DNA of 64,000 nucleotides from Castor canadensis (Eukaryota > Chordata > Mammalia > Rodentia > Castoridae). Within the stretch, counting starts at the first letter, position 1. Every line of letters begins with the position of its first letter. A model generated the notes under the pieces. It was not told the DNA's origin. It ran no database searches and saw only the letters and a list, made by a program, of their open reading frames with translations. The position numbers and the translations under genes were made by a program. The DNA lies in the NCBI RefSeq assembly GCF_047511655.1, contig NC_133398.1, positions 54,131,638 through 54,195,637 of the forward strand, written 5' to 3'. Of the stretch, positions 23,292 through 35,271 are shown piece after piece.

Positions 23292-23670
23292 GATAAGGTT
23301 TGAATATGGATAGTATCCCCCAAAGTTCTGTTATTTTAAGGGCATGGTCCCCAGAATAGCACTATTGGGAAGTAGTAGGTGCAGTCTAGTGGGAGGTCCT
23401 TAGGTTACTGGGGACATGCCCTGGAAGGCATGTAGGACCCTGATCACTCACCCTTACTCTCTCTCCTTGCTCTGGCTTGTGATGTGACCATTTGCTCCTA
23501 CAAGCACTCTTTGATATGCTGCCATGCACTACCCTCACCAGAGGTCAAACTAATGAGGTCCACCTGATCTTGGACTTTGAGCTCCCAAAACTGTGTGCTA
23601 AACAAACCTGTCTTTACTTGACAAGCCCTGTGTTTCATATTTTATCATAGTAATGCAAAGCTAATACAGC
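23292..23670 (+). mobile_element. MaLR-type solo LTR
   Basis: The start resembles the MaLR consensus (AAGGTTTGAATATGG ... CCCCCAAAGTTC). Internally there are TGGGAGGTCC and a pyrimidine-rich CTTACTCTCTCTCCTTGCTC, then CTTGGACTTTGAGCTCCC, and the end is AAGCTAATACA. It is a non-coding ERVL-MaLR relic; no internal retroviral genes are seen. Confidence 0.6.
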
Positions 23671-25779
23671 AGCCCAGGAAGGGATCTGATGAGTGTGTAC
23701 TAGGTGATTTATGGAAGGAAATGTATTGGGTGAATTAAAACAGCAGAAAGTGAAATTAGGATGATCATAAAAGGATGATCTAATCCAAAAAGTGTTCTCA
23801 CTGTTTTGTCCTCAGTTGATCAGGGCAGTTTCTTTTTAGATTTCAAAATCTATGCTATCTTTTAAGGGAGCCAAATCAGGGCAGCCAAGACTCAATCTTC
23901 ATCAACTCCCGACCCAAAAGCATAGTCTACAGCATCCCCGATGAGCTTTCTAATTCTGGGTACAGCCAAAGGGATGTCCAAGCTGTGCTGAGAGTAAAAC
24001 AGCACTCGGCTCATCCTGCCTGAGCTATTTTCCTCTGACCTAAAAGCAGTCCTTGTGAGTCATTGCTTAATCTACCCTAAGGCTGTTTAACAGTCCAGTT
24101 TAACAACTAGCTAGCAATGCTGAATATCAGGTATGTCAGCTAAGTATTAGTTTGTTAAATTTTTATTTCTTAATACAAATGAACAAATAGGAAATGGGAA
24201 ATGAAACCATTATCTAGTCTTTCCTTTCATGGAAAGCAGCAGAGTTAAACACTAGCTTTCAGCTCATGTAGACATAGGTAAAAATCCAGGCTGAAAATCT
24301 TGCTAGCTGTGTATTCCTGAAAACAATCTCATTCATAAGGTTGTCATCAGCATTCAATGATAAACAGCAAAAAAGAATAACCAGCAGATGACATGAAGGA
24401 CAGAAGACATGGGGAGAGCCCTCCTTCCTTCCCCCTTCCAGACTACTTTGGTGAGTGTGTGCAAAGGAATGCTGTATGGACACCCTGAGTATACAGGAAA
24501 CCACGTTTCCCAGAGTCTGTTCCCTGAATGTTCCAGTGACCAAGTGAGAATTGGTCCAAAGCAAAGTTATGCAAAATTTGGGAGACAAAGGTCAAGTGGC
24601 AACCATGACACTCTGAAGGCTGCTGCTAGTTAGAGGACTGAAAGACAGAAGCAGAGATGCAGATGGGTTACAGTTTGTCTTCGATCTTCCCCATTATAAG
24701 CTAAATCATTTCACTTAAAAGGTTCAATGTTATATAAATTCCTCTGTATATATCATTTTTTCCTAATCCTTAGGAAAGGCTTCCCTGTTCAAAAGCGCCA
24801 TGATCTCCCACTGTGCTTTGAAATGGAGCTGGAAGCTGCTGATAAAATCTGAGCACACTAGTGCTTTGGTCTGCTGGGCTGTCTGCAGCCTGGCCTCCTT
24901 TTCCTTTCCAAACATTAGATACTAAGGATTCCATGGCTCCCAGGCCTGTCATTTCTCGTACTCCATTGTATAATGTGCAGGAGCGGGTAGTCCCACTTCT
25001 CAGGTAACCCAAGGGTCATTACTTGACACTTACTCACTCTACTCTTCCCTTAGGAATCTGGCTCTTTAGAAGCACTTCATCTTTAAATTATGCCATGAAA
25101 ATGTGCTATATGTGAAAATGACAAAAACTGGTCACATAATCTCCCTGAATCAGGAAGCAGCCTCCGATTTCCAACAAAAGAGAGTTCCTAAACTAAATTA
25201 TGAGCCCTTGGTAAAATGATTTTTAAAAAATGATCAAATTAGTTAAAATCAATTAATAGGTTACTCTGGATACAATTATGTATCCACTGTAAAGAATAAT
25301 TCTCAAGTTGTACTGCCTGACTGGCCACTTACCAAAGAATACTTTTAAAAGATTTTCATTGTTGTTAAATAAAATAAGTAAGTAGGGGACTATGCTCGGG
25401 GGGATTCGTAAGAAGTAAGCCCAGTGTTTGCTTTCCAGGAGCTTGCTGTCTACATGGAGAGTCAGAGACCACCATGCTGACAGATGAGGGACATTGTATG
25501 GGCCCTACTGGGCACAGAGGAGAGGACAAAACTTTCCCCTGGAATAGTTCTACTGGGAAGGTTCATGAAGCGGGTGACACTTGAGCTGGGCTTTCTGGAA
25601 TAGTAAACTGAAAAGGCAGAACTGGAAAATCCACACAGATCATCTATGGAAAATGAACAAAGCACATGACGGGCACATCAAGTGTTCTGCGGTGGAGAAC
25701 AACCAGAGCTCTCCAATACTGCTGGTGCCAAGACAAGCTGGGAGAAAGTTTGGGACAACAGTTCGGCAGTATTGACTAA

Positions 25780-26240
25780 ATCTGAATAGACATATACAAT
25801 GTGACCCTGTAATGCTACCTCTACATATATATCTAGGAGAAAGATGTACACGTATGACACATTTGACAAATTTATACAAAAATATGCTATTCAAAATAGC
25901 TGGAGAAGTAAAATCTTAAATGTTTATTTGTGACAAAATAGAGAAATAAATTGTGCTATGTTCTCACAAAGGAATGCTACGTAACAGTGAGGAGAAAAGA
26001 AGTACAACTATTCACAATAACAGACAGTTGTAAAGAGAAAAGGCCAGATTCCAAGAGTGCATGGCCTGTGATTCTATTTAAGTAAACTTCAGAAACAGAC
26101 AAAAGCTTACGGTGTTACGAGTCTGGGTCACTTGTATCCTGAAGGGGTTTCTGAGGTCCTGATAGTGTTTAGGTTCTTAAACTAGATACCTAGTTACATG
26201 GGAATATCAGTGCATAGTAAACGTATAATCCACTCCTGGT
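25780..26240 (+). mobile_element. Old LINE-1 3' end relic
   Basis: GACCCTGTAATGCTACCTCT, TACACGTATGACACA, TTCAAAATAGCTGGAGAAGT and AAGGAATGCTACGTAACAGTG follow the usual order of the ancient LINE-1 3' end. There are many stops and no coding capacity. Confidence 0.6.
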
Positions 26241-26269
26241 TTCTGCACTGTACTTCTCACTCTGGTCTA

Positions 26270-26740
26270 AGCTACCATCAATTTACCCTGGATAACTAAA
26301 ATGCTCCAACTGGCTTTCCTGGTTCTATTCTTGCCCCTAGAATCAATTCTCCACATAAAGGTCAGAGTGGTCCCATTCAGTGTAGTCAGATCATGCCACC
26401 CTCTCCTCAGAAACCTTCAATGTGTTTCCATGTCATTCACAGTAGGAGCCCAAGTGCTACCAATAATGACATGGTCCTATATGCTCTAGCCCTTTGGACA
26501 TGCCCTTCCTGCTACAGCTCTTTACTATTCCCTGAACACACCAAGAACACCACCTTCCTGGACCTGGTCACTTTCCATCTCCCTTATTCTTCTTTTCTCT
26601 TTATCACACTAACCACCACTTGACTTTACATATTTATTGGCCATCAGTTTCACTTCATGAGAGCAGGGCCTTTGCCTGCCTCATTAACCAATGCACACCC
26701 ATGGTTTAGAATAATGCCTTAGAATGACTGCAATAGATAA
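26270..26740 (+). mobile_element. L2 LINE relic
   Basis: The motif order fits the L2 3' end: CCACATAAAGGTCAGAGTGG, GATCATGCCACCCTCTCCTC, ACCTTCAATGTGTTTCC, TGCTCTAGCCCTTTGGAC and GAGAGCAGGGCCTTTGCCTG. Confidence 0.6.
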
Positions 26741-27121
26741 TTGAAGAAAAAAACAAAAGAGTTAAGTGGGTTTTCTCATCCCAGAATAAAGTAAGTAAAA
26801 TCTACTTTGCTGGGTTATTGTGAGAATTATGAATGATACTTGTACAGTGGCACTGCGCTTGGCACTTATTTGGGAATACTCAATAAAATGGAAGCTACAG
26901 TCAACAAGATAACTTCTTTGTGATACAGGAGCAGATTACCAAAGAGGTACATTGAAATTAATAAGTATGGCACCCCCAGATTCTCGTGAACAAGAGGAAG
27001 TTCATACAGTAGGTGGGTTTAGATATAAAAATCTAAAGTTGCCTCTCTGAGGACAAGAGAGCCCAATCCAGGATAAAGGAACAGAGTTGGTAAGTAACAA
27101 ATATAAAAAAGGTTAGAAGGC

Positions 27122-27541
27122 TGCTATGAACTGAATCATGTTCCCTCAAAATTCGTACATTGAAACTCTAACCTTCAATGTGACTGTATTGGCAAATAAG
27201 GCTTTTACGATGTAATTAAGGTTAGATGACATCATAAGGTTTGTGTCCTAATACAATGGCACTGACAGCCTTACAAGAAGAGGAAGAGAGACAACAATCC
27301 CTCTCCACACACATGCACCAAGGAAAGGCTGTTTGAGGACATGCAAGCCAGGAAGACAGCCCTCATCAGAAATCAAACTGTCCAGCACCTTCACCCTGGA
27401 CTGCCCCATCTCAAGGACAGTGGGAAATATATTTCTATTGCTTAAGCCACCTGTCTATGGCATCGTGAGTTGACTAAGGTCACGCTTTAAGGTTCTGGAA
27501 AGGGACATGAATTTGGGGGAGCACTATTCAACCCACTATAT
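27122..27541 (+). mobile_element. MLT1-like LTR relic with an adjoining inverted fragment
   Basis: 27122-27478 reads ATGAACTGAATCATGTTCCC, AATGTGACTGTATTGGCAAA, AGGTTAGATGACATCATAAG and TTGCTTAAGCCACCTGTCTA, the MLT1-type order. About 27478-27541 (AAGGTCACGCTTTAAGG ... CACTATTCAACCCACTAT) instead matches the end of an inverted copy, like that at 45480-45547. Confidence 0.6.
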
Positions 27542-27787
27542 TATCTTTTTTGGATCTAGTTATTTTTTAAAATTCTGGACCAAAGTAATTTTTGTGAATT
27601 AGCTGGATTCCTGCATCTATGAGAAAATGATGCATTAAGTAGTTTTCATTTCACACAGATTTCTGAGGCTTCTATTTTTAAAGTTCCATCTGGGGTTATA
27701 CTAATTCACCTAAAAATTAACTTTGAAAGAAGTATCATAGTAATATAAAATTTTTTGACTTCATGCTTTCCTGAGTCCTCAATAATG

Positions 27788-28256
27788 ACTTTTTTTCTTG
27801 GTTTTCTTTTTTTACTGTCATATTATTTTTGTACTGAGGGTACACTGTGACATTTATAAAGGTTCTTACAATACATCACAGTTGAATTCAATTCATGCCC
27901 TCCATCATTCTCCTTTATCCTCCATCCCCCCCTTCCTGGAATAGTTTCAACAGGTCTCATTTTTCCATTTTCATACATGAGTACATAATATTTCCACTAC
28001 ATTCACCTCCTATGCCCTTTCCTTATATCCTCCCCCTCCCACTGAAACCAACTCCCAGATGGCCTGCTTTACCTTCCTGTTCTCCATTTTTGAAAAATGA
28101 ATTTCTATTTGTTTAAGATAGCTATACAGGGAGTTTCATGGTAACATTTCCATGTACATATGTTTTATAACCTAAACTGGTTCATCCCCTCTATTTTTCT
28201 TCTTTCCACCTTAGACCCCTTCTTTCAGTGACTTCAGGTTTAAAAAAGTCTATATT
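27788..28256 (-). mobile_element. Inverted LINE-1 3' UTR (second tail type)
   Basis: GTACTGAGGGTACACTGTGA, TTATAAAGGTTCTTAC, CCTGGAATAGTTTCAACAGG and TAGCTATACAGGGAGTTTCA align in order with the copy at 60920-61400. It is a diverged non-coding 3' UTR. Confidence 0.7.
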
Positions 28257-28319
28257 ATTCTTTTTTTTTTTTGGTCCTGGTAACTAATTGTAAGCAATTT
28301 ATCTAGTCTAATCCTCCAT

Positions 28320-28560
28320 GATTTACTCTTCCTTATTTTTTTTATTATTATTCATTGTTATTCACATGTGCATACATTGTTTGGGTCATTTCTTCCCCCT
28401 GCCCCTCTCCTCTACCCTCTCCCACTTCTAAATATATTATTCTTTTATAGAGAGTACATCAACCATATTCACCTTCTTCACTTCCTTCTTTTATCTTCCC
28501 TCTCCCTTTAGTGAACTCCCCTTAGTGTGACCTGCTTTTCACAAAGTAATGACATTTTAT
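28320..28560 (-). mobile_element. Inverted LINE-1 3' tail (first tail type)
   Basis: TTATTCACATGTGCATACAT, TGTTTGGGTCATTTCTTCCC and the following C-rich stretch match the tails at 34390, 34665 and 45690. The 3' part becomes unclear after about 28500. Confidence 0.6.
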
Positions 28561-28606
28561 TAATGGAGAGGTTTATTTCCATAAGCAAATAAACATAAGA
28601 TCAATG

Positions 28607-28710
28607 GCTAGGGGCATGGCTCAAGTAGTAGAGTGCTTGCCTAGCGAGCAAGGAGGAAATTTTGAGTTCAAACCCCAGTAACACACACACACACACACAC
28701 ACACACCACG

Positions 28711-28754
<44 letters not shown>
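28607..28754 (+). mobile_element. ID-type SINE whose tail became a CA/CG/CA array
   Basis: GCTAGGGGCATGGCTCAAGT, GAGTGCTTGCCTAGCGAGCA and GAGTTCAAACCCCAGTA form a tRNA-like SINE body. Instead of poly(A), it runs straight into the dinucleotide array at 28681-28753. The 9-bp repeat AGATCAATG lies at 28598-28606 and 28755-28763, placing the array inside the insertion. Confidence 0.75.
28681..28753. repeat. (CA)n(CG)5(CA)n microsatellite
   Basis: An uninterrupted alternating purine-pyrimidine tract, apart from one CC step at 28706-28707. It is CA repeats, then CGCGCGCGCG at 28709-28718, then CA repeats. Such tracts favour Z-DNA. Confidence 0.95.
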
Positions 28755-28756
<2 letters not shown>

Positions 28757-28837
28757 ATCAATGAATAATATACAATCCAAGATTTTCATAAATAAAGAAG
28801 AAACAGGTCCCTCACATCCTCTGTTCTTTGAAGGTCT

Positions 28838-29237
28838 CTGTCATGGTTTGTATATGAAGGTCTCTTCAAAAAGTTTGTGTACTGAATATGTGGTCCCCAT
28901 CTGGTAGAGCTATTTTGGCGACATTCTGGAAACATTAGGAGGCAAGGCATGTCTGGAAGAAGTAGGTGAGTGTTCTTGGAGGCTATATCTTGTCCTGGGC
29001 TCCTCTTGTTCTCCTTCCCTCCCTCCTCTGTTTCTTGGCCACTAGGAGGTGAGCAACTCTGCTCTGTAGCTCATTCCCCACCATGCTGTTCTACCTTACC
29101 AGGGACCCAAAAACAATGGAAGCAAGAGGCCATGAATCTCTGAACCTGTGAGCCAAAATAAATCTTTCCTTCTTTAAGTTGTTTTCTCTCAAGTATTTGA
29201 GTATTTGTCACAGCAAACAATGGTCTGACTAACACAG
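28838..29237 (+). mobile_element. MaLR-type solo LTR
   Basis: It starts CTGTCATGGTTTGTATATGA and has a pyrimidine-rich promoter-like middle (CTTCCCTCCCTCCTCTG). A polyadenylation-like AAAATAAATCTTTCCTTC follows, and it ends GGTCTGACTAACACA. Similar order is seen at 40264-40672 and 50988-51936. There is no internal coding part. Confidence 0.65.
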
Positions 29238-29678
29238 TCTCCTTGCCTTCATCTACAGGTATTTACTGGGCATTCACAACCTACCTACTTACAGCCTACC
29301 TCCCTACCTGTGAGAACAATTCCATGTCAGTTTCACACAGGGGAGTTCTGAACTCAGCCAGCACTCCTTCTGGGAGCAAACTGTGAGCATCTTTTTCCAA
29401 CTCTACCTTTAGTAATATCACCTTGGTAGCTTAAAAATGGACATAGGAGACCTTGCAACACAGAAACTAAAGAACACTACAAACCAAGGTTTTTCTTCCA
29501 AAGATGTGCCTATTAAACCTTTACCAGCAGACGACTTGTGGGAAATTATATTGTATCCCAGATTTCACCTGTGGCGGCTAAGTATTATTATACTACTTTG
29601 CTTAAAAAGTGAAATAGGTCAAACACATAAAAATTATAGAAAATAACATAACATACTCCTATATATACCATTTACACT

Positions 29679-29713
29679 TTTCATTGTTACATACAATGTA
29701 TGTAACAATGAAA
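29679..29713. repeat. Perfect 15-bp inverted repeat, 5-base loop
   Basis: The arms TTTCATTGTTACATA (29679-29693) and TATGTAACAATGAAA (29699-29713) are fully complementary around CAATG. No flanking transposon was recognised. Confidence 0.9.
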
Positions 29714-30354
29714 TGTGCTAGCATTTCTGTCCATTGTGTCTCTAAAACAGGGATACAGCACACTCATAAAAGTAGATGCCAAAGTTTCACAGACATTCAC
29801 CAAAAAACTCATTGAGATTTCTTTTCTAGAAAGAATCTGAGAAATGTCAGGACCTGTGGCTCACATGCCTTGAGAACCAGGCAAAAATGGTATGCTCCTT
29901 TTCCTAAGGAAAAAAAAATAGAGAATTCTAGCATCACCTGATTTTTTTCTTTGTAGTTCCATGTAATATATAGCAACGTTTATAGCAACTGGAATTTCTG
30001 TAGTTCTGAAAATCAGCAGCCTTCATGGAAGAGGAAGCTGGAATGAAGGAGCCCAGCACAAATCCAAGCAGAGGGTGGAAGGAGCCATGGTGGGGCTGGG
30101 AGGAAAATGAGTGCTCATTACTGGCAGGAGCAGGCATGAGGGGTGAGTCTTCCTTTCTGCACCCCAGATTCCTCTCCACCATAAATTACTATGACAGAAG
30201 TGTTTGGGGAGAGGTCATTCATAGATTTTTAACCTACTTTATACTATTATATTATACTCTCAAGAATGGCTTCCTTCCCTCTCCAATGTGAAATTTCAAA
30301 TAAGAAAATATTGACAGGGCATCCATCTGTTTCTCACAATAGGGAGGAAGAAAA

Positions 30355-30814
30355 ACAAATGCAGTAATATTATTGGACATGGGTCACATACAAAGGGGAG
30401 AACATGCATGGGAGAAATAGGGAAAGGAAAGGAAACCTAAAACTTGAATGTGGTTGATGTGTTCCCTGTTGAGGAGTGAATGAAGTAATCTTAAATTGGC
30501 AGAGGCCACTATGGGAAGGGGACCAGGAAGTAGTGAAGAGGTCTGGTACAGACAAACCAATGTGGGTTGTAATACACAAGTGCATAGAAGCAATGCTAGG
30601 AATCTGTCTGTATAGCTGTCTTTATCTCAAACTAGCAAAAACAAAATGTCTTTCTTATTATCTCCCATGGTTTCTCTTCAACAAAATTGGAGAACAAGAG
30701 GGTGGAACAGGTTCTGCTCCTAAGCTGGGGAGAGAAGAGGGGAGATGGCAAAAACAATGTATAATATACATGTAAGTAAATATAAAAACAATAAAATATA
30801 AGGAGAAAAAAAAA
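30355..30814 (+). mobile_element. 5'-truncated LINE-1 3' UTR insertion
   Basis: Contains TGTATAGCTGTCTTTATCTC, TTCAACAAAATTGGAGAAC and an A-rich end (30804-30814), the plus-sense form of the local LINE-1 3' UTR. A perfect 19-bp target duplication ACAATAGGGAGGAAGAAAA flanks it (30336-30354 and 30815-30833). Confidence 0.9.
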
Positions 30815-31189
30815 ACAATAGGGAGGAAGAAAATTCAACCCTTGCCCTTGGCTTGTGTGGATGATCGCATTTGACACTTTCAGGCAGAGTAGGTGGCCAT
30901 AGTACCCAGAATCACATCTTTCAGGTTCTGATTGTTACAGGAAACCTATCAGGGAAGACCAAAGACATGGAACAAGTATTCTGAAAGTTCTTAGGGACTT
31001 AATTCTCCTGTCATCTCTATATACCTTATAGAAGCCAACCTTTGCTCAAAATGGCAGAATTCTTTAGAAGGACAGTGAATGATTTTTACTAAAATTCATC
31101 TCATACTAATTCATATTAATATGCTATCTCATTAAAAAATTTAGAAAAATCCCTGAAATATCTTTGAAAAACTGACCATCAGGAACACA

Positions 31190-31385
31190 TTCGATCTATA
31201 GCTATCATTTCTGCAGTATCTACTATATGTACTTCATCTCTTCAATCCTTGCAGTAACATACATTTAAGACAGGTTTTATTTCTCCATCTTACAGATAAA
31301 GAAAACAAAGAACAGAAAAATAATGTCATTTGTCCAAGGAAATGTAGCAAGAAGAAGCTGAGCCAGAATCATAGCTCTATCTCTT
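31190..31385 (+). mobile_element. MIR relic
   Basis: TATCATTTCTGCAGTATCTA, then TTTCTCCATCTTACAGATAAAGAAAAC (in parts), then GTCATTTGTCCAAGGAAA and AAGCTGAGCCAGAATC follow the MIR order. Confidence 0.6.
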
Positions 31386-31539
31386 CCCAGAATGCTATAC
31401 TGGTTTTCTCTTCTTTATTCTATCTTCACTAAACTAGGTCAAATTAGAATTTTTCAGCATCAAAGTGAAAAGCTTTAGCTATATTTATGTGTGTTAGGTG
31501 TTTTACACGCACAGATGAGGAAGCGTGATCATTCAGGAA

Positions 31540-31645
31540 TCAAAGTAACTGCCTTAGGAGGATGGAAGTCTTTCTACCTGCATGACCTTGGGGAAACTGC
31601 TTCACCTCTTTGATCTCCGCTTCTTATTCAACATAAGATTGGCTT
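31540..31645 (-). mobile_element. MIR-like relic
   Basis: CTGCATGACCTTGGGGAAAC and TTCACCTCTTTGATCTCCGC match the inverted MIR core. Confidence 0.5.
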
Positions 31646-31650
31646 ACTTA

Positions 31651-31950
31651 ACCAGGACTGGTGGCTCATACCTGCAATCCCAGCTACCTGGGGAGGCTGA
31701 GATTGGAAGGATTATGGTTTGAGGTCAGCCCAGATTGGGATGGGGGTATGTCATGAGACCTCATCTTCATGGAAAAAAGTTAATGGTCTTAGTGAGTCCA
31801 TGCTGTCCCAGTGATGGTGGGAAGCCTGGGTAAAAAGTGAGACCAAATGTCCAAAATAACCAGAGCAAAAAGGGCTGAGGCATAGTTCAAGGGATAAAGT
31901 GCCTTCCTAACAAGGGTGTAGCCCTGAATTCAAACTCCAGCACTGCCAGG
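31651..31950 (+). mobile_element. Composite SINE
   Basis: It starts ACCAGGACTGGTGGCTCATA and has CAATCCCAGCTACCTGGGGA, a middle B1-like half, and an ID-like end (GGGCTGAGGCATAGTTCAAG ... GAATTCAAACTCCAGCACTG). The design is the same as at 9472-9805. Confidence 0.75.
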
Positions 31951-33671
31951 TATCTCTAATGTCTTTGAAATCTAACACTCCCTGAACCTGTTAGAACCCT
32001 CTAGGACAAATGCACTAGAACATTTACAAATAAGTAGATGAATTTTTTTAAAAGATAAGATGGATATTTCAAGGAAAACAAAGAAGCAACTTATCATCTG
32101 TCATTCTCCTTTCTTATGTAAAAAACAAATACAGTAACACTGTGCAAAAGGCATTTGTAAAATTTAGAAAACCAAAGTGATATTTTAAACTATAAAATAA
32201 ACCCTCTTTTTGAAGAAAAAAAATTATAGCACCATTTGCCAGTGATAGACTCTATAGTCATTTCCTACTATTAAATGGCCAGGTAATCATACCAAAGAAA
32301 TAACATAGGGTTCAAAACACAATGGTAAAATAAAATGATATGTGGAATCAAAATAGGCACTAAAACAGTGTTATCTTTTTTTTTCTCTTCTTTTCCACTT
32401 TTGGCTGGAGAAAATTATAGTTGATAGACATTTCATTGAAATTGCCACCAATAGCTTAAAAAAAAAATCTCACCTCCTTATTACTTCTCAAAAGATAAAA
32501 CCTAGTTCTTGGAAAGGTAAAAAAAACCTGACACATATTTAACTAAGTGAACTAAGGAAAAAAAAGATTCAAATTACTAAATCAGAAATTATAAGTGAAT
32601 CTACCAAAATAAAAAGATTACTAGAAAAGCACAATAAATAATAGTACATCCACAAATTGGATAACTTAGATAATATGAGCAAATTTTTAAAAACACAGAG
32701 TCTACAATGACTAACTCATGAAGAAATAGCAAACCTGAACAGGTGTATGACTTGTAAGAAGACAGAATCAGTAATCAAAAATCTCCTGACAAAGAAAAGT
32801 CCCAGCTTCACTGATGAATTGTTCCAAATGTTTAAGGACTACTAATCATTCTCGAACTTTTCCCAAAAAAATGAAGGATCACTTCCTAACTCATGCTATG
32901 AGGACAGCAGTATCCTGATATTAAAGCCAGACAAATATAGATCATTATTCTTTATAAAAATTGATGCAAAAAAATCAGAAAACTCTACCAAACTGAATCC
33001 AGCAGCACAATGAAAGTATTATACACCATGACCAAGGAGACTTTATACCTGGAATGCAAATATGGTACAACATGTGGAACCTGGTCAACATGTTACACCA
33101 TATTAACTAAACAAAACGAAAAACCTATGATCATCTCAACTGATGCAGAGAACACATTTGACAAAATTCAGCACCTTTTCATCAAAAAAAAAAACACTCA
33201 ACAAACTAAGTATAGTTAAAAAAACTATCTCAATATCATAAAAGTCATATATGAAAACTTTGTAGCAAACATTATATTCAATGAGAGCTTTTCCATTCAT
33301 AATGGCATCAAAAAGAGTAAGATACTTAAGGAATTAGCCAAAGAGGCAAAAGGTAAAACTACAGAACATTGCTGAAGAAATTAAAGAAGATGTAAATAAA
33401 TGGAAATATGTTCCCATGTTCACAGACTGGAAGACTTAATATTATTCAAATGTCAATATAACCCAAAGCAATTTACAGATTCAATGCAATCTGTATCCAA
33501 ATTTCAGTGGTGCTTTTCATAGAAATAGAAAAACTCATCTTAGAATTCAGATGGAATCTCAAGGGACCCCCAAATAGCAAAAACAAATCTTGAAAAAGAA
33601 TAAATCTAGCAGGCTCATACTTTCTGATTTCAAAATTTCCTACAAAGCTGCAGTAAAAATGGGGCAAGTCT

Positions 33672-34091
33672 TAGTACATTTTGTATTGCTGTAACAGAAT
33701 ATTTGATGCTGGGTAATATAGGAGTAAGTGGGGTTTATTTAGATAATGATTCTGGTGGTTGGAATGTCCAAACAACATAGCACTGGAATTGTGGCAACGG
33801 TTCCCTATATCACAACATGACAGAGAAGTGGAAAGAACAACAACCATGAACAGACAGGGCAAATATACAAGATAAGAAGCAAATGAGCACAGAGGGGACT
33901 GGCTCCTCTTTTATAAAAATCTGATCTCACAGGAACTAATTTTGTCCTGTAAGAACTATATTAATCGCCTTTGAGGGTGCTAACCCATGGCCTAATTATT
34001 TCTTAAAGGTGCCACCACCTCAATACAATTACACTTGTAACCAAGCTTTCAACACATGAATCTGTGAAACACATACTAAAACCATATTCAT
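33672..34091 (-). mobile_element. MaLR-type solo LTR, inverted, inside an old LINE-1
   Basis: TTTGTATTGCTGTAACAGAA opens it. AATCTGATCTCACAGGAACT and CTAACCCATGGCCTAATTAT match the inverted THE1/MST-type order, and it ends near ACTAAAACCATATTC. LINE-1 ORF2-like sequence lies on both sides. Confidence 0.65.
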
Positions 34092-34380
34092 ACAATAGTA
34101 GGCTGGTACAGGCATTCAGACAGTCATGTAGATAAACTGAATATAACAGAGTCCAGGAATCAACCCCTCTATACATTTTGGACAAAAGTACCAATCCATT
34201 CAAGGAAAACGACAGCCTTTTCAACAAATGTTACACACAGCATAAAAGGAAGGATTTGGACCTTTTGCTAATACCGCATACAAAAATTACCTCCAAGTTA
34301 CTAAACACGATACCTAAAACTATAAAATCTTTAGAAGAAAAGACAGTAAAACTTCATGATCTTGGATTTGGCAGTCATTT

Positions 34381-35271
34381 ATTTTACTTTATTTTTTTTA
34401 ATTTTATTATTCATATGTGCATACAAGGCTTGGGTCATTTCTCCCCCCCTGCCCCCGCCCCCTCCCTCTCCCCCCAACCCCCTCAATACCCAGCAGAAAC
34501 TATTTTGCCCTTATTTCTAATTTTGTTGTAGAGAGAGTATAAGCCATAATAGGAAGGAACAAGGGTTTTTGCTGGTTGAGACAAGGATAGCTGTACAGGG
34601 CACTGACGCACATTAATTTCCTGTGCGTGGGTGTTACCTTCTAGGTTAATTCTTTTTTTTTCTTTTATTATTCATATGTGCATACAAGGCTTGGGTCATT
34701 TCTCCCCCCTGTCCCCACCCCCTCCCTTACCACCCACTCCACCCCCTCCCTCTCCCCCCCACCCCCTCAATACCCAGCAGAAACTATTTTGCCCTTATTT
34801 CTAATTTTGTTGTAGAGAGAGTATAAGCAATAACAGGAAGGAACAAGGGTTTTTGCTGGTTGAGATAAGGATAGCTATACAGGGCATTGACTCACATTGA
34901 TTTCCTGTGCGTGGGTGTTACCTTCTAGGTTAATTCTTTTTGATCTAACCTTTTCTCTAGTACCTGTTCCCCTTTTCCTATTGGCCTCAGTTGCTTTTAA
35001 GGTATCTGCTTTAGTTTCTCTGCGTTAAGGGCAACAAATGCTAGCTAGTTTTTTAGGTGTCTTACCTATCCTCACCCCTCCCTTGTGTGCTCTCGTTTTT
35101 ATCATGTGCTCAAAGTCCAATCCCATTGTTGTGTTTGCCCTTGATCTAATGTCCACATATGAGGGAGAACATACGATTTTTGGTCTTTTGGGCCAGGCTA
35201 ACCTCACTCAGAATGATGTTCTCCAATTCCATCCATTTACCAGCGAATAACATTTCGTTCTTCTTCATGGC
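34381..35271 (-). mobile_element. Chimeric LINE-1 insertion: two 3' ends head-to-tail in one target duplication
   Basis: 34381-34652 is an inverted LINE-1 3' end. It stops within TAGGTTAATTC at a T run, and 34653-35271 starts again from a poly(T) tail, repeats the same 3' UTR and continues past the break point to the end of ORF2. The whole is flanked by one 14-bp duplication, TTTGGCAGTCATTT (34367-34380 and 35272-35285). No second duplication surrounds the inner unit. The copies differ by a block of about 24 bases in the C-rich part and several single bases. Confidence 0.85.
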
